Positions 50,342 through 59,677 of a stretch of 64,000 bases of DNA are shown piece after piece. Source of the stretch: an uncultured Holophagaceae bacterium. Lineage in GTDB: Bacteria > Acidobacteriota > Holophagae > Holophagales > Holophagaceae. The stretch spans positions 1 to 64,000 of the forward strand of contig CAISFO010000011.1 in NCBI GenBank assembly GCA_903884655.1, read 5' to 3'. How positions within the stretch are numbered: position 1 is the first letter of the stretch; every line of letters begins with the position of its first letter. Under the pieces are notes generated by a model. The model worked only from the letters and a program-made list of their open reading frames with translations. It did no database searches and was not told where the DNA came from. Position numbers and translations under genes: made by a program.

Positions 50342-51625
50342 TCAGCGGGCCACCTGGAGGACCAGCACGAGGGAATCGCCACCCTGGACTCCGGTCTCCG
50401 TACCCTGGGGCACCAGGAAGTTCTTCGAGCGATGGACGTAGTTGAGCTTCACATGGGCCGTCCGGAAGCCCGCAGCGCTGAGCGCATAGGCATAGCCCAA
50501 GGTCGTCTCCGTATACTTCGGCATGTAGTCCACCGCAGCGCCATTGGCCAGCAGGGGTGCGGCGCTGGTTCCCACGGTGGTGTACGGATCGAAGGCCGTG
50601 GTGACGCGGTTCCCCCAGTTGTAGTTGAAGAGATCGTACCGCGCGGCCACGCGGTGGCGGCCCACGGTGTAGGCGCCGGTGAGCGCGTAGGCAAGGAAGC
50701 GCTGATCCAGGGCCTGCCGCAGTGCACCCGTGGCGGCGCCATTCACGAGGCTCGGATTCCGGCGCCCCAGGAGCCCCGTGGCCCCTTCGCCTGAAAGGAA
50801 GAACGGGCCGGACTGGTAGACGTAGTAGGCGCCGAGGTTCGTGGTCTGGTCATTGGCGCCCAGCACTTGCGCGGCAGTGGGAGCGGTGGGTCCGGAGAAG
50901 GTCCGGGCCGTGAGGGGTGCGCCCATATCTGTGCGGCCAGAGAGGCCATAGACGCCCCACTGGTGGGCCTGGCCATAGGCGAACTCCAGGCGGCCCACCC
51001 AGTCCTTCTGGGTGTTGGCGTCGTTGCTCTTGCCCGCGGGATCGCCAGGGCCCTGGCCGTTGAAGGCGCCCACCACGGCGCGGCCGTGGAGGGCCGAAGA
51101 CGAGCCCCAGCGGTAGCTCACATCCGCGCCCCGATCGCGGGGATCCCCCAGCACCCGGCCAAGCTGGGAGCGCTCGGCGAAGAGGATCTCCGCCGGATCC
51201 TGCAGGCCCTCGAAAGTCTGGAGGGGCTTGTACTGGCCCGCCTTGATGGCCAGGCCATCCACGGGGCTGCGCCAGACGGCAAAGATGTCCTGGAGGATGT
51301 TGGGGTTGCTGGCGCTGGTGTTGATGGCGCCATCGGCCATAATGCGGTAGGTCACGCCGGGCGCGGCTTCGCCGTTCACCTCGAACTGGGCGCGGCGGAA
51401 GCTGAGTCCCTCAGTCTTGAAGCCCGGCTGGAAGTTGTAGTAGGTGAAGGCGCCAGGCAGCTGGGCGTCATTGCGGAGACTGGCACTTAGGGGCTGGCTG
51501 TACCAGGCCTGGATGAGGAAGCCGACGTTGGGCAGTTCCTGGGCCTGGCCTTGGCCTCCAGCAGCCAGGAGGAGAGCGACGCCCGTGCGCGAGAGGGGCT
51601 TCGAGAATGCAGAAGGTACGAACAT
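50342..51625 (-). CDS. OprO/OprP-like phosphate-selective porin
   Basis: 427 residues from ATG 51625 (AAGGA six bases upstream). After the signal peptide (about 1-26, ending GGQGQAQ) the chain begins LPNVGFLIQAWYSQPLSASL and continues with GLSFRRAQFEVNGEAAPGVT, the opening strands of the phosphate-porin (OprO/P) family. The ending LVLVLQVAR lacks the usual terminal Phe. In Pseudomonas the family takes up phosphate or polyphosphate; here only the fold is supported. It is convergent with the TolC gene (24 bases apart). A 270-base leader precedes it. Confidence 0.85.
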   Translation of the reverse strand: MFVPSAFSKPLSRTGVALLLAAGGQGQAQELPNVGFLIQAWYSQPLSASLRNDAQLPGAFTYYNFQPGFKTEGLSFRRAQFEVNGEAAPGVTYRIMADGAINTSASNPNILQDIFAVWRSPVDGLAIKAGQYKPLQTFEGLQDPAEILFAERSQLGRVLGDPRDRGADVSYRWGSSSALHGRAVVGAFNGQGPGDPAGKSNDANTQKDWVGRLEFAYGQAHQWGVYGLSGRTDMGAPLTARTFSGPTAPTAAQVLGANDQTTNLGAYYVYQSGPFFLSGEGATGLLGRRNPSLVNGAATGALRQALDQRFLAYALTGAYTVGRHRVAARYDLFNYNWGNRVTTAFDPYTTVGTSAAPLLANGAAVDYMPKYTETTLGYAYALSAAGFRTAHVKLNYVHRSKNFLVPQGTETGVQGGDSLVLVLQVAR

Positions 51626-51924
51626 GGCAGTTCCTTGGAGATTCATCCGCCGTGACGGACAGAGCAGAAGGGAAGCCCGAGGCCAGCTGGCCCTGGGGCG
51701 AGGAGAGAGAACAGGGAGCGCACCCCAGCTTGGAGGACCGGCCGATGCGATGCCTTCGGCGATTCGATCAACAGATGCCGAGGGCCTGACAGCTTCGACA
51801 ACAGGGGTCTTCCGCACACCCACGGAATCCTGTCATCTGATGAAAACCGGGCACGCCGCCCTCCGAAGAAGCAACCAGGACCACCTGGTTGATCCAGCAT
51901 GCAGGAAGGCTACGCCATTGTCAA
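51626..51924 (-). promoter_or_regulatory. Putative porin promoter and long structured 5' leader
   Basis: On the minus strand a consensus -35 TTGACA occurs at 51924-51919, and 17 bases on a weak -10 (CATGCT) at 51901-51896. Transcripts would carry a ~265-base leader before the porin ATG. It contains a perfect 7-bp hairpin AACCAGG-TGGT-CCTGGTT at 51873-51890 and other GC-rich dyads. I cannot match it to a known riboswitch class. Confidence 0.4.
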
Positions 51925-51960
51925 GTATGTTAATTGTTTTTATTATCTATTAATCCAAAG

Positions 51961-51990
51961 GTCACCCTTGGTCACCCTTGGTCTCCCTTG
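51961..51990. repeat. Three tandem decamers (GTCACCCTTG)
   Basis: GTCACCCTTG, GTCACCCTTG, GTCTCCCTTG in direct succession, just beyond an AT-rich block (51925-51960). They lie upstream of the porin promoter and downstream of the small orphan gene. They may be regulator binding sites or a simple-sequence repeat. Confidence 0.7.
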
Positions 51991-52039
51991 GGCGCCATCC
52001 AAGTGGGGCATCCCCAGTCGACTCATCCCGGGAATCAGA

Positions 52040-52357
52040 TCACCGATATAGGCCAGGCAGCAGGCCCGAGGGACCCCGTTTCGAGGGGAAGACGATGCGC
52101 TTCCGCTCGGGCGGGTGCGGCCAGACCTTGGCTGCCCTGGCCGGGACCGGCGCCACCTTGGCCTCGTCCGCGCACCGGCGCAGGAAGGCTTCGATGGCCT
52201 CGCTCAGATCCTGCGCGTCGAAAAAGAAGATCCCCTGGAATTCCCATTCCCAGTAGTCAGAGGAGTACCAGACCGTGAAGGGGACGTCGCCGATCCAGCA
52301 GGTGCCGCCGCTGGGGGTGCTGGAGGTCAGATCCATGATGGTTTGTTCCAGACTCAT
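52040..52357 (-). CDS. Small orphan protein, paralogue of the gene at 12595-12885
   Basis: 105 residues from ATG 52357, with GGAGGTG four bases upstream. The first ~58 residues align with the protein at 12595 (MSLEQTIMDLTSSTPSGGTC versus MTLEETIRDLTSKTPSGGCC, then YWEWEFQGIFFFDAQDLSEA versus IWEWEYRGYVFHDPLDLAEA). The C-terminal ~45 residues are unrelated and basic/Pro-rich (ERKRIVFPSKRGPSG). No signal peptide, helix-turn-helix or catalytic motif is recognised. The aromatic, acidic core with conserved Trp-Glu-Trp-Glu suggests a compact alpha-beta domain. I know no described family that it matches. Confidence 0.75.
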   Translation of the reverse strand: MSLEQTIMDLTSSTPSGGTCWIGDVPFTVWYSSDYWEWEFQGIFFFDAQDLSEAIEAFLRRCADEAKVAPVPARAAKVWPHPPERKRIVFPSKRGPSGLLPGLYR

Positions 52358-52476
52358 TCCGCACCTCCAGGTGGGGGTGCTCAATGTAGGTTGCGGATCA
52401 CCGCGCAGCAATAGACCGATCAGCCTAGGGCTCTGTCAGGAATTCGCCCGGCGACCCGGCACACCGACGAGGGCAC

Positions 52477-53715
52477 TCAGGCGCTCAAGACACCATCGAT
52501 CAATTCGATCCAATGCTGCACGGGCACCGGGGTACCCGCCTGCAGGTGGGCGATGCAACCGGCATTGGCGCTGACGATCACGCTCGGCGCGCCGCCGGTG
52601 AGGGCCTGCACCTTGAGGTCCCGCAGCTGCACGGACAATTCCGGTTCCAGAATGGAATAGGTGCCGGCCGCCCCGCAGCAAAGGTGGCCGCTGGTGGCGG
52701 GCTTCGCGGTGAACCCCGCCGCCTGGAGCAGCCCTTCCACCACGCCGCGGAGCTGCTGCCCGTGCTGCAAGGTGCAGGGGCTGTGGAAGACGGTGGCGAT
52801 CCGCGCCCGGTTCCTCCGGCCACCCTCCAGCAGAGTGGTCAGGGGGCCCTGTTCCCTGGCGATGATCTCGCTGAGATCCAGCACCGCGGCGCAGACGCGC
52901 AGGGCCTTGGGCGCGTAAAGCGGGTCCTCCTGCAGCAGATGGGCGTAGTCGCGCACATGGACGCCACACCCCGAAGCGGTCATGACGATGGCTTCGGCCC
53001 CCCCCTCCAGCAGCGGCCACCAGGCGTCGATGACCCGCCGGGCATCCTGCTTCGCCGCTTCCACATCGTTCAGGTGAAAGCGCAGGGCGCCGCAGCATCC
53101 GGTGCTCGGGGCGTCCAACAGTGTGATACCGAGACGATCCAGGACTCGCGCCGCCGCGGCATTGATGTTGGGGTACATGGAAGGCTGCACACAGCCGGCC
53201 AGCTCGATCATCGTTCGTCCATGGACGGTGGTGGGACGCCTGCCCGCCGCGGTCCTCGGGGGCACTTTGGCCCGCAGGACCCGCGGCAGCATGGGCCGCA
53301 CCAGTCGGCCCAGGGCCATGGCTGCGCCGAAGAACGCGGCGCGAGGCAGCGCGGCCTTCAGCATGTTCCGCAGCAGCCGGTCCCGGCCATGACGGGGCAC
53401 CTTCGCTTCCACCACTTCGCGGCCGATGTCGAGCAGCCGCGAATACTGCACGCCGGAGGGGCAGGTGGTTTCGCAGGACCGGCAGTTGAGGCAGCGATCC
53501 AGGTGCAGCCGGGTCTTCGCCGTGGGTGCCTCGCCTTCCAGCACTTGCTTGATGAGGTAGATGCGACCGCGCGGCCCGTCCAGCTCGTCCCCCAGCAGCT
53601 GGTAGGTGGGACAGGTGGCGTTGCAGAACCCGCAGTGGACGCAGGAGCGCAGGATGGCCTCGGCCTCCTGCCCGGCCCGCGTGCCCTTGATGAGATTGGC
53701 GAGGTGGGTTTCCAT
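52477..53715 (-). CDS. glcF: Glycolate oxidase iron-sulfur subunit
   Basis: 412 residues, cytoplasmic-face Fe-S subunit of the GlcDEF complex that oxidises glycolate to glyoxylate and passes electrons on. Two ferredoxin-type clusters: CVHCGFCNATCP (Cys25, 28, 31, 35) and CLNCRSCETTCP (Cys75, 78, 81, 85). Two CCG domains follow (STGCCGALRF and HLCCGAAGTYS). Its ATG overlaps the glcE stop (TGATG). It is last in the operon; glcG, the permease and glcB are absent. Confidence 0.93.
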   Translation of the reverse strand: METHLANLIKGTRAGQEAEAILRSCVHCGFCNATCPTYQLLGDELDGPRGRIYLIKQVLEGEAPTAKTRLHLDRCLNCRSCETTCPSGVQYSRLLDIGREVVEAKVPRHGRDRLLRNMLKAALPRAAFFGAAMALGRLVRPMLPRVLRAKVPPRTAAGRRPTTVHGRTMIELAGCVQPSMYPNINAAAARVLDRLGITLLDAPSTGCCGALRFHLNDVEAAKQDARRVIDAWWPLLEGGAEAIVMTASGCGVHVRDYAHLLQEDPLYAPKALRVCAAVLDLSEIIAREQGPLTTLLEGGRRNRARIATVFHSPCTLQHGQQLRGVVEGLLQAAGFTAKPATSGHLCCGAAGTYSILEPELSVQLRDLKVQALTGGAPSVIVSANAGCIAHLQAGTPVPVQHWIELIDGVLSA

Positions 53716-54761
53716 CAGAGATCCGGGAGCAGGCGCCCGGGGTTGAAGACAGCGCGGGGATCGAAGACCGCCTTCAGGCGCCGCTGGATGACGTCCAGGG
53801 GCCCCGGAAGGGGCGTAAAGACCCCCGCGGCCCTGTCGCCACCCCGGAACACGGTGGCGTGACCACCGGCCCGGCGCGCCGCATCTCGGATCCCAGCGGC
53901 GATCTGCTCTCCGCGCAGCCACCGCTGGGCTCCGCCCCATTCGATGAGCGTGGCACCCGGCAGGTCCAAGGGCGGCGTGATGGAAGGCACCGCAAGCCGC
54001 CACAGGGGCGCGTCTCCCGCGAAGAAGGCCCGCGTCTGGTCCCGCAGCCCGAGCCAGTGGGCGGTTGCCTCGGCCTCGGGTACCCGCTCTCCTCCCAGCG
54101 TGTCGCAGGCACTCCGCACGGCGGCCTCCGCGCCCGCCAGCCGCACCGTCAGCAGGCCCTCCTCCCAGGCCGTGGCGGTCACCGGCAGGGGCTGGGCCGC
54201 CCAGCGGTTCAGAGTCTCCAGGGCCGGGCCTTCCGGCAACTCGAAGCGCACGGTGGCCTGGGCCACAGGGAGCGGCAGCACCTTGAGGGACACCTCCAGG
54301 ATCAGACCAAGGGTGCCGATGCTGCCGGCCATCAGGCGGGACACATCGAAGCCAGCCACGTTCTTCATCACCTGGCCGCCGAAGGTCAGCTCCCGGCCTT
54401 CGCCATCCATGACCTTGACCCCCAGCACGAAGTCGCGCAGGGCCCCGTGGCTCGCCCGTCCCGGCCCTGACAAGCCGGACGCCACGGCCCCTCCGAGGGT
54501 GGCGGGGCCGCCAAACGCGGGGGGCTCGAAAGCCAGCCACTGGCCCCGCTCTGCGAGCACGTGGGACAGCTCGGAAAGGGGAGTGCCAGCTCGCGCGGTG
54601 ATCACCAGCTCAGTGGGCTCATAGCTGACGATGCCGCGGTGGCCAGCCACCTCCAGCACCTCGCCGGCCAGTGGGCCGCCATAGAAGTCCTTGCTGCCGC
54701 CACCCCGGATGCGGAGCGACCCGCCCTTGAGGATGCGTTCCCGGAAGGTCTCGAGACTCAC
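53715..54761 (-). CDS. glcE: Glycolate oxidase FAD-binding subunit GlcE
   Basis: 348 residues from GTG 54761, which overlaps the glcD stop (GTGA). A short PCMH-type FAD-binding domain (SLRIRGGGSKDFYGGPLAGE, then AFEPPAFGGPATLGGAVASG) and the FAD-linked oxidase C-terminal domain are present, shorter than in GlcD. The pair GlcD/GlcE forms the flavin core. The frame is open further upstream within glcD, but that part has no family match. Confidence 0.92.
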   Translation of the reverse strand: MSLETFRERILKGGSLRIRGGGSKDFYGGPLAGEVLEVAGHRGIVSYEPTELVITARAGTPLSELSHVLAERGQWLAFEPPAFGGPATLGGAVASGLSGPGRASHGALRDFVLGVKVMDGEGRELTFGGQVMKNVAGFDVSRLMAGSIGTLGLILEVSLKVLPLPVAQATVRFELPEGPALETLNRWAAQPLPVTATAWEEGLLTVRLAGAEAAVRSACDTLGGERVPEAEATAHWLGLRDQTRAFFAGDAPLWRLAVPSITPPLDLPGATLIEWGGAQRWLRGEQIAAGIRDAARRAGGHATVFRGGDRAAGVFTPLPGPLDVIQRRLKAVFDPRAVFNPGRLLPDL

Positions 54762-56215
54762 AGCCGCTCCAGTTCCGGAAATTTCAATGCACCTTGATGG
54801 ACGTGCATGCGCCCCATCTCGGCGCAGCGGTGCAGGGACGGAATCGCCTTGACGGGGTTGAGCAGCCCCGGTGGATCGAAGGCCCGCTTCACCGCATGGA
54901 AGGCCCTGATCTCGTCTGTGGTGAACTGCTCGCACATGGCGTTAAGCTTCTCGAAGCCCACGCCGTGCTCGCCCGTGATGGTCCCCCCCAGGGCCACGGA
55001 CAGACTGAGGATCTCCGCGCCGAAGGCCTCGGTGCGCTCCAGCTGACCCGCCACATTGGCATCGTAGAGGATCAGGGGATGCAGGTTGCCGTCGCCGGCA
55101 TGGAACACATTGATGCAGCGCAGACCGTACTTCTGCTCCATTCCGGCGATGGCAGTGAGCATCTCGCCAAGACCCTTCCTGGGGATGGTGCCATCCATGC
55201 AGTAGTAGTCGGGGGAGATGCGCCCCGCCGAAGGGAAGGCCGCCTTGCGCCCGGCCCAGAACCGCAGCCGCTCGGCCTCGTCCCGGGAGACCCGCACTCC
55301 GTTGGCCCCGCTCTGCTCCAGCACCGCCAGCATGCGGGCGATCTCCTCGGCCACCTCCTGGGCGGTGCCATCGGACTCGCACAGCAGGATGGCCTTGGCC
55401 TCGAGGTCATAGCCCGCGTGGACGAAGGGCTCCACCGCCGCCACCGCGCCCTGGTCCATCATCTCCAGACCGGCCGGGATGCTGCCCGCGGCGATCACGG
55501 CGGCCACCGCCTCGCCCGCCTTCCGCACATCGTCGAAGCTCGCCATGATGACGCGGGCCGCCTGGGGCCTGGGCGTTAGCCGGACCGTCACTTCCGTCAC
55601 GATGCCCAGGAGGCCCTCGGACCCGATCAGCAGGGCCAGCAGGTCGTACCCCGGCGCATCCAGCGCGTGGCTGCCGAGCTCCAGAATCTCGCCCTCGATC
55701 GTCACTACCCGCAGGCGGAGCACGTTGTGCAGGGTGAGGCCGTACTTGAGGCAATGCACACCGCCGGAGTTCTCGGCCACATTCCCGCCGATGGTGCAGG
55801 CGATCTGGGAACTGGGATCGGGCGCGTAGTAGAGGCCATGGGGCGCGGCGAGCTCAGTGATGGCCAAATTGCGAACGCCCGTCTGCACCACGGCGAGCCT
55901 GGCCACGGGATCGAAGGCGAGAATGCGGTTGAGCTTGGTCAGGCTCAGCAGCACACCCTGGGGATGGGGCATGGAACCCGCCGAAAGCCCCGTGCCCGCG
56001 CCCCGTGGCACGACGGGCACCCCTGCCCGGTGGCAGGCCTTCAGGACGGCCACCACCTGGGCTTCGTCCTCGGGCAACGCCACCGCCAGGGGCAGTCGGC
56101 GGTAGGCCGAGAGGCCATCGCACTCGTAGGGCCTCAGCAGCTCCTCGTCGGTGATGAGCGAGACCGGCGACAGGATGGCCCGCAGCTCCCGCAGCAGCCC
56201 GTCGGGCGTCGTCAT
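54758..56215 (-). CDS. glcD: Glycolate oxidase catalytic subunit GlcD
   Basis: 485 residues from ATG 56215 (an upstream in-frame GTG at 56266 is possible). The FAD-binding PCMH domain contains VVPRGAGTGLSAGSMPHPQG and GGNVAENSGGVHCLKYGLT. The C-terminal domain ends with GEHGVGFEKL, the signature of FAD-linked oxidases, and NPVKAIPS. It oxidises 2-hydroxy acids (glycolate, possibly D-lactate). First gene of glcDEF; all three overlap at their junctions, so one mRNA is expected. Confidence 0.94.
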   Translation of the reverse strand: MTTPDGLLRELRAILSPVSLITDEELLRPYECDGLSAYRRLPLAVALPEDEAQVVAVLKACHRAGVPVVPRGAGTGLSAGSMPHPQGVLLSLTKLNRILAFDPVARLAVVQTGVRNLAITELAAPHGLYYAPDPSSQIACTIGGNVAENSGGVHCLKYGLTLHNVLRLRVVTIEGEILELGSHALDAPGYDLLALLIGSEGLLGIVTEVTVRLTPRPQAARVIMASFDDVRKAGEAVAAVIAAGSIPAGLEMMDQGAVAAVEPFVHAGYDLEAKAILLCESDGTAQEVAEEIARMLAVLEQSGANGVRVSRDEAERLRFWAGRKAAFPSAGRISPDYYCMDGTIPRKGLGEMLTAIAGMEQKYGLRCINVFHAGDGNLHPLILYDANVAGQLERTEAFGAEILSLSVALGGTITGEHGVGFEKLNAMCEQFTTDEIRAFHAVKRAFDPPGLLNPVKAIPSLHRCAEMGRMHVHQGALKFPELERL

Positions 56216-56429
56216 CGGAAATTCAGGGTCCTGTTCAGGGGTGTGTTCGCGCACCTTCAACCCCACAGTCCGGTCCGCAGGAGCGGACTGGCCGGACAGG
56301 ACGAAACAGGATCCTTGGACATCGGCCCTCGAGGTGGAAGGGATGGTCCCTGGATGTTCCTCTCTCGAAAAAAAGTGTCAAGGGCCGGGCGGAAGGCGCC
56401 TGGCACGTCGCATGCCTCGCGCGCCGTGA

Positions 56430-57107
56430 CTACCGCTCCGCCACCCGCTGGAACCGGAAGGTCACGCAGCGCTGGAGCGCCCTGCCTTCGGGGCTGGTGG
56501 CATCCCCCTCGGCCTGGCTGTCGCCCCGAGCCTCCGAGGTCAAGTGGGCCGCCGGCAATCCGATGCCCGCCAGGAAGCGCTGGGCGGAGAGCGCCCGCTG
56601 CGCGCTCAGGTCGAGGGCATCGCCATGCCGGCTCAGCTCCCCGCGGGCCGCGTGGCCCTCGCACACGAGGGTGAAACCCGGGTAGCGCAGGGCCAGTTCC
56701 ACGAGCCGCGTGAGCAGCACATCGCTGCCCGGTGTCAGGGCGGCGCTGCCCTCTTCGAAGATCAGAGAGCCCCGGAAGCTCACAAAGCGCAGGCGGGTGC
56801 CCACATCCCTGCCCTCGCTGGCCTGGACGGCGCTGAGCTGCCTTTCCAGATCCTCGGCCTTGCCCGGATCCATGCCCTGGGAGCCCGGCAGGATGCCGTC
56901 GCCCGCGCCCACCTGGCCCTGCACCCCGAGGGCCTTCTGGATGGATGTGAGGGCCTGCTGCAGCTTGGACTGGTCCGCCACCGAAAAGGAATACAGCAGG
57001 GCGAAAAAGGCCATGAGCTGCACCATCAGGTCCGCGAAGGTCACCAGCCAGAGGGATTCCAGATCCGCCTTGCGGCGGTGGAACCGCATGGGCGCGAGGT
57101 TACCCAC
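56430..57107 (-). CDS. motB: MotB-like flagellar stator protein (OmpA domain)
   Basis: 225 residues from GTG 57107, which has GGAG five bases upstream and overlaps motA by eight bases. One membrane helix (about 20-43) contains Asp26 in WLVTFADLMVQLMAFFALLY, the proton-binding Asp of MotB/PomB. The OmpA-like peptidoglycan-binding domain occupies about 110-220. The short linker and the missing long N-terminus differ from enteric MotB, so this may be the stator of an atypical flagellum or a gliding/secretion motor. Confidence 0.85.
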   Translation of the reverse strand: MGNLAPMRFHRRKADLESLWLVTFADLMVQLMAFFALLYSFSVADQSKLQQALTSIQKALGVQGQVGAGDGILPGSQGMDPGKAEDLERQLSAVQASEGRDVGTRLRFVSFRGSLIFEEGSAALTPGSDVLLTRLVELALRYPGFTLVCEGHAARGELSRHGDALDLSAQRALSAQRFLAGIGLPAAHLTSEARGDSQAEGDATSPEGRALQRCVTFRFQRVAER

Positions 57108-57867
57108 GGGCTCTCCGCTCCGAGCTGCGCTCCTTGGGCGCCAGGAACGCGTTCAGCTGGGCCTCCAGGGCGCTGGGGTTCATCTCCGCCTGGATGCCCA
57201 GCACGCCCTCGAGCATAATCTGCTTGAGCTGCAGTTCCTCCTTGCTGCGCAGCTCCAGCTTGCCGGCGATGGGGATGGCCAGCAGGTAGGCGATGACGGC
57301 GCCGTAGAGGGTGGAGAGCAGCGACAGGGCCATGGCCCCGCCGATGCTGGAAGGATCCTTGATGCTGGCGAACAGCTGGATCATGCCGATGAGGGTGCCC
57401 ACCATGCCGAAGGACGGGGCGCTGAGGGCGATGAACCGGAAGATCTCCTGGCCCTGCAAGTGCCGGTCCTGGGTGGACCGCAGCTCCGCCGCCAGCAGCG
57501 AGTGGATGTGGTTCCGGTCCGCCTGGTCCACCACCATGCGCATGCCTTTGGCGAGGAACCCTTCCACGTCCATGGCCTTCTCCATGTTCAGCAACCCTTC
57601 GCGCCGCGCCCGCTGGGACAGCCCCACGATCTGGGACACCAGGGCCCTGGTCTCCGGCGCCCGAGTAAAGAACGCCCGGCTGGCGATGGAGAAGGCATAG
57701 CTCACATGCTCCAGCGGAAACCGGATCATGGTCGCGGCGATGACTCCGCCCACCACCACGATGGTGCCCGCCGGATTGAAGAAGATCCGGGGATTGGGCC
57801 CCAGCCCGATGGCCACCGCCAGCAGCGTGACGCCCAGCAACACACCCAGAAAACTGCCTCGATCCAT
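57100..57867 (-). CDS. motA: MotA-like flagellar stator protein
   Basis: 255 residues with four membrane helices (about 6-22, 33-50, 148-170 and 180-200). IFFNPAGTIVVVGGVIAATM and SAPSFGMVGTLIGMIQLFAS are characteristic of MotA/PomA; the latter contains the conserved Pro and the TM3 motif. The cytoplasmic loop between TM2 and TM3 holds the charged residues that meet FliG. With motB overlapping, this is a stator unit powering rotation. Confidence 0.9.
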   Translation of the reverse strand: MDRGSFLGVLLGVTLLAVAIGLGPNPRIFFNPAGTIVVVGGVIAATMIRFPLEHVSYAFSIASRAFFTRAPETRALVSQIVGLSQRARREGLLNMEKAMDVEGFLAKGMRMVVDQADRNHIHSLLAAELRSTQDRHLQGQEIFRFIALSAPSFGMVGTLIGMIQLFASIKDPSSIGGAMALSLLSTLYGAVIAYLLAIPIAGKLELRSKEELQLKQIMLEGVLGIQAEMNPSALEAQLNAFLAPKERSSERRARG

Positions 57868-57943
57868 GGAACGGCCCTCAGGAAGGCGTATCGGCAGAGA
57901 CTGCCCCCTGTCCCAGAAATGGCAAAGTCCATGCCCCGAGGGC

Positions 57944-59674
57944 TCAGTGGATGACCCAGTTGCTCTGCTTCACGAAGGCGTGCAAAGGGCCCCGGGGCAT
58001 CTGGACCACATAGCAGCCCTTGGAGGCGAAGCGCTGACCGGGCCCGAAGCTGAGCCGCTCGTAGTCGGTCTCGTCGTCGTCCATCATCAGGCCGTAGGCA
58101 TCCAGGAGGTTGTCCCGGTAGAAGTTGCGCCCCATCCGGCTGAAGGCCTCGGTCATGGACTTCATCACGGAGAAGGCCCGGGAGCGCACGCGGCGGTGGG
58201 AGTCCCCGGCGGCGAGGCTCACCTGCGAGAAGGTTTCCTTGGGCGTGCCTTCAGGGGCCTTCATCGAGGCCGGCGGCCGGAAGAGCCGGTAGGGATAGGT
58301 CAGCCAGGTGCGGTCGCGGGCAGCCTGGGGCAGCTCCCACAGCTTGCGGCCCAACAGGCTCGAGGACAGCATCACCAGCGACTCCGGCCGGGTCGCGAGG
58401 GCGGGCAGGCTTACGTAGGCCTCGGGCCCGGCCCACAGCAGGAGTACCGGCGCCCCCTGCCCCGCCGCCTGCCGCAGGATGGCCCTGCTGTCCAGGCGCT
58501 CTCCCCTGCGCAGGCGAAGGGTGCGCACCGGGGCATGGCCATGGTCGGCCCAGCCGCTGTCGAAGCCCCGCGCCAGGTCCCGGGCCTCGGGCCGGTCCGC
58601 GACCACCTGCACGATGGGGCGGTCTGTGATGGTGGAACCCAGGTCCGAGAGGTAGGCCGCGGCGGCTTCGCCTTCCTGGAAGGGGCCCTTCGAGAAATAG
58701 AGGGTGTACCAGCCCTCCCCGTCCAGGCAGGGCTGGTCCGTCAGGGGCAGGATGCAGGGGATCCGGCGGGTCTCGCAGAAGGTGTGGATGGGTTTCCAGG
58801 GGCGGTAGGACAGTCCGCTGAGGATGGCGAAGACGGGTTCTCTCCGGTAGTGGGCCTCGAGCTGGGCGGGCCAGGTGGCAGAGGGGCCCTTCAGCGTCCA
58901 GACGGAGAGCGACCACTCCCGGAAGGCCAGCGCCCCCTCCCAGGCCGCAAGGGCCCGGTAGCCCCGGCTGTCCCGGTCCACGCCCAGGCGGTTGTGACCC
59001 GCAATGCGGTAGCGCAACACCTCGAGGAAGTCGTGGCGGTCCTCGGCGCTCACCTCGTCCGTGACAATGGTGGCGAAGTCGATCGCCTGGGCCGAAACTC
59101 CGGGGGAAGGCTCGGCGGACAGGCCCTTGAGGTAGTGCACCAGCACGCCCGCGTCCGCCCCGCTGAGGGCGTAGCGGGGCATGATGTCGTTCAAGGTCCG
59201 GCCTGCGGGGTCCACGCCTTCGGTGATGGCCCGGGCCAGATCGACGTCCGTGTAGGCGGGTCGGCGCAGCCCATCGCGCAGCTGTGGGGTCAGCTTCCGG
59301 CGTTCCTCCCCCACCAGGGCCGGATGGTACTGGAACCGCGGCCGGTAGAGTTTCTCCGCATTGGTGGGCGGCGTGACCACGCCCCCCTCCACGGAACCGA
59401 GCCCGCTCTGCAAGTGACAGCTGGTGCAGGCGAAGGCCGCACCTTCCACGGCGACATCCTCCCGCACCGTGCCCGTCATGGGCGCCCCCGACGGCAGGAT
59501 GCCCTCGCGGTACATCCGCTCGCCCTGGCGCCGTTCAGCCTCCGGAACCACCCCTGGAGGCGTTTGTGATCCGGCGCCCAGACTCAGCAGCAGGCAGAGG
59601 CAGGCGGGCAGCACCCCGAGAAACCGCCTCGGGCCGGGCGCCGGGCGCCGGGGTGTCTGCTCAGGAATCGGCAT
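57944..59674 (-). CDS. Cytochrome c fused to a periplasmic-binding-protein-like domain
   Basis: 576 residues. The signal peptide (about 18-37) is followed by a single-haem domain with CTSCH (Cys83, Cys86, His87) and a likely axial Met in DIMPRYALSGADAG. From about residue 200 the chain changes into a type I periplasmic-binding-protein fold, of the Leu/Ile/Val-binding class (EPVFAILSGLSYRPWKPIHT, then IPCILPLTDQPC, then PVLLLWAGPEAYVSLPALAT). This joins a redox centre to a ligand sensor/binder. It is last in an apparent operon after a multicopper oxidase lipoprotein and a small exported protein, so electron transfer with a bound solute is plausible. The function is not established. Confidence 0.8.
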   Translation of the reverse strand: MPIPEQTPRRPAPGPRRFLGVLPACLCLLLSLGAGSQTPPGVVPEAERRQGERMYREGILPSGAPMTGTVREDVAVEGAAFACTSCHLQSGLGSVEGGVVTPPTNAEKLYRPRFQYHPALVGEERRKLTPQLRDGLRRPAYTDVDLARAITEGVDPAGRTLNDIMPRYALSGADAGVLVHYLKGLSAEPSPGVSAQAIDFATIVTDEVSAEDRHDFLEVLRYRIAGHNRLGVDRDSRGYRALAAWEGALAFREWSLSVWTLKGPSATWPAQLEAHYRREPVFAILSGLSYRPWKPIHTFCETRRIPCILPLTDQPCLDGEGWYTLYFSKGPFQEGEAAAAYLSDLGSTITDRPIVQVVADRPEARDLARGFDSGWADHGHAPVRTLRLRRGERLDSRAILRQAAGQGAPVLLLWAGPEAYVSLPALATRPESLVMLSSSLLGRKLWELPQAARDRTWLTYPYRLFRPPASMKAPEGTPKETFSQVSLAAGDSHRRVRSRAFSVMKSMTEAFSRMGRNFYRDNLLDAYGLMMDDDETDYERLSFGPGQRFASKGCYVVQMPRGPLHAFVKQSNWVIH

Positions 59675-59677
59675 GGG

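Noticed and set aside
51820..51850. PHO box upstream of the phosphate-type porin
   Set aside because: Only one CTGTCAT half-site occurs (at 51830); the second half at 11-base spacing is missing.
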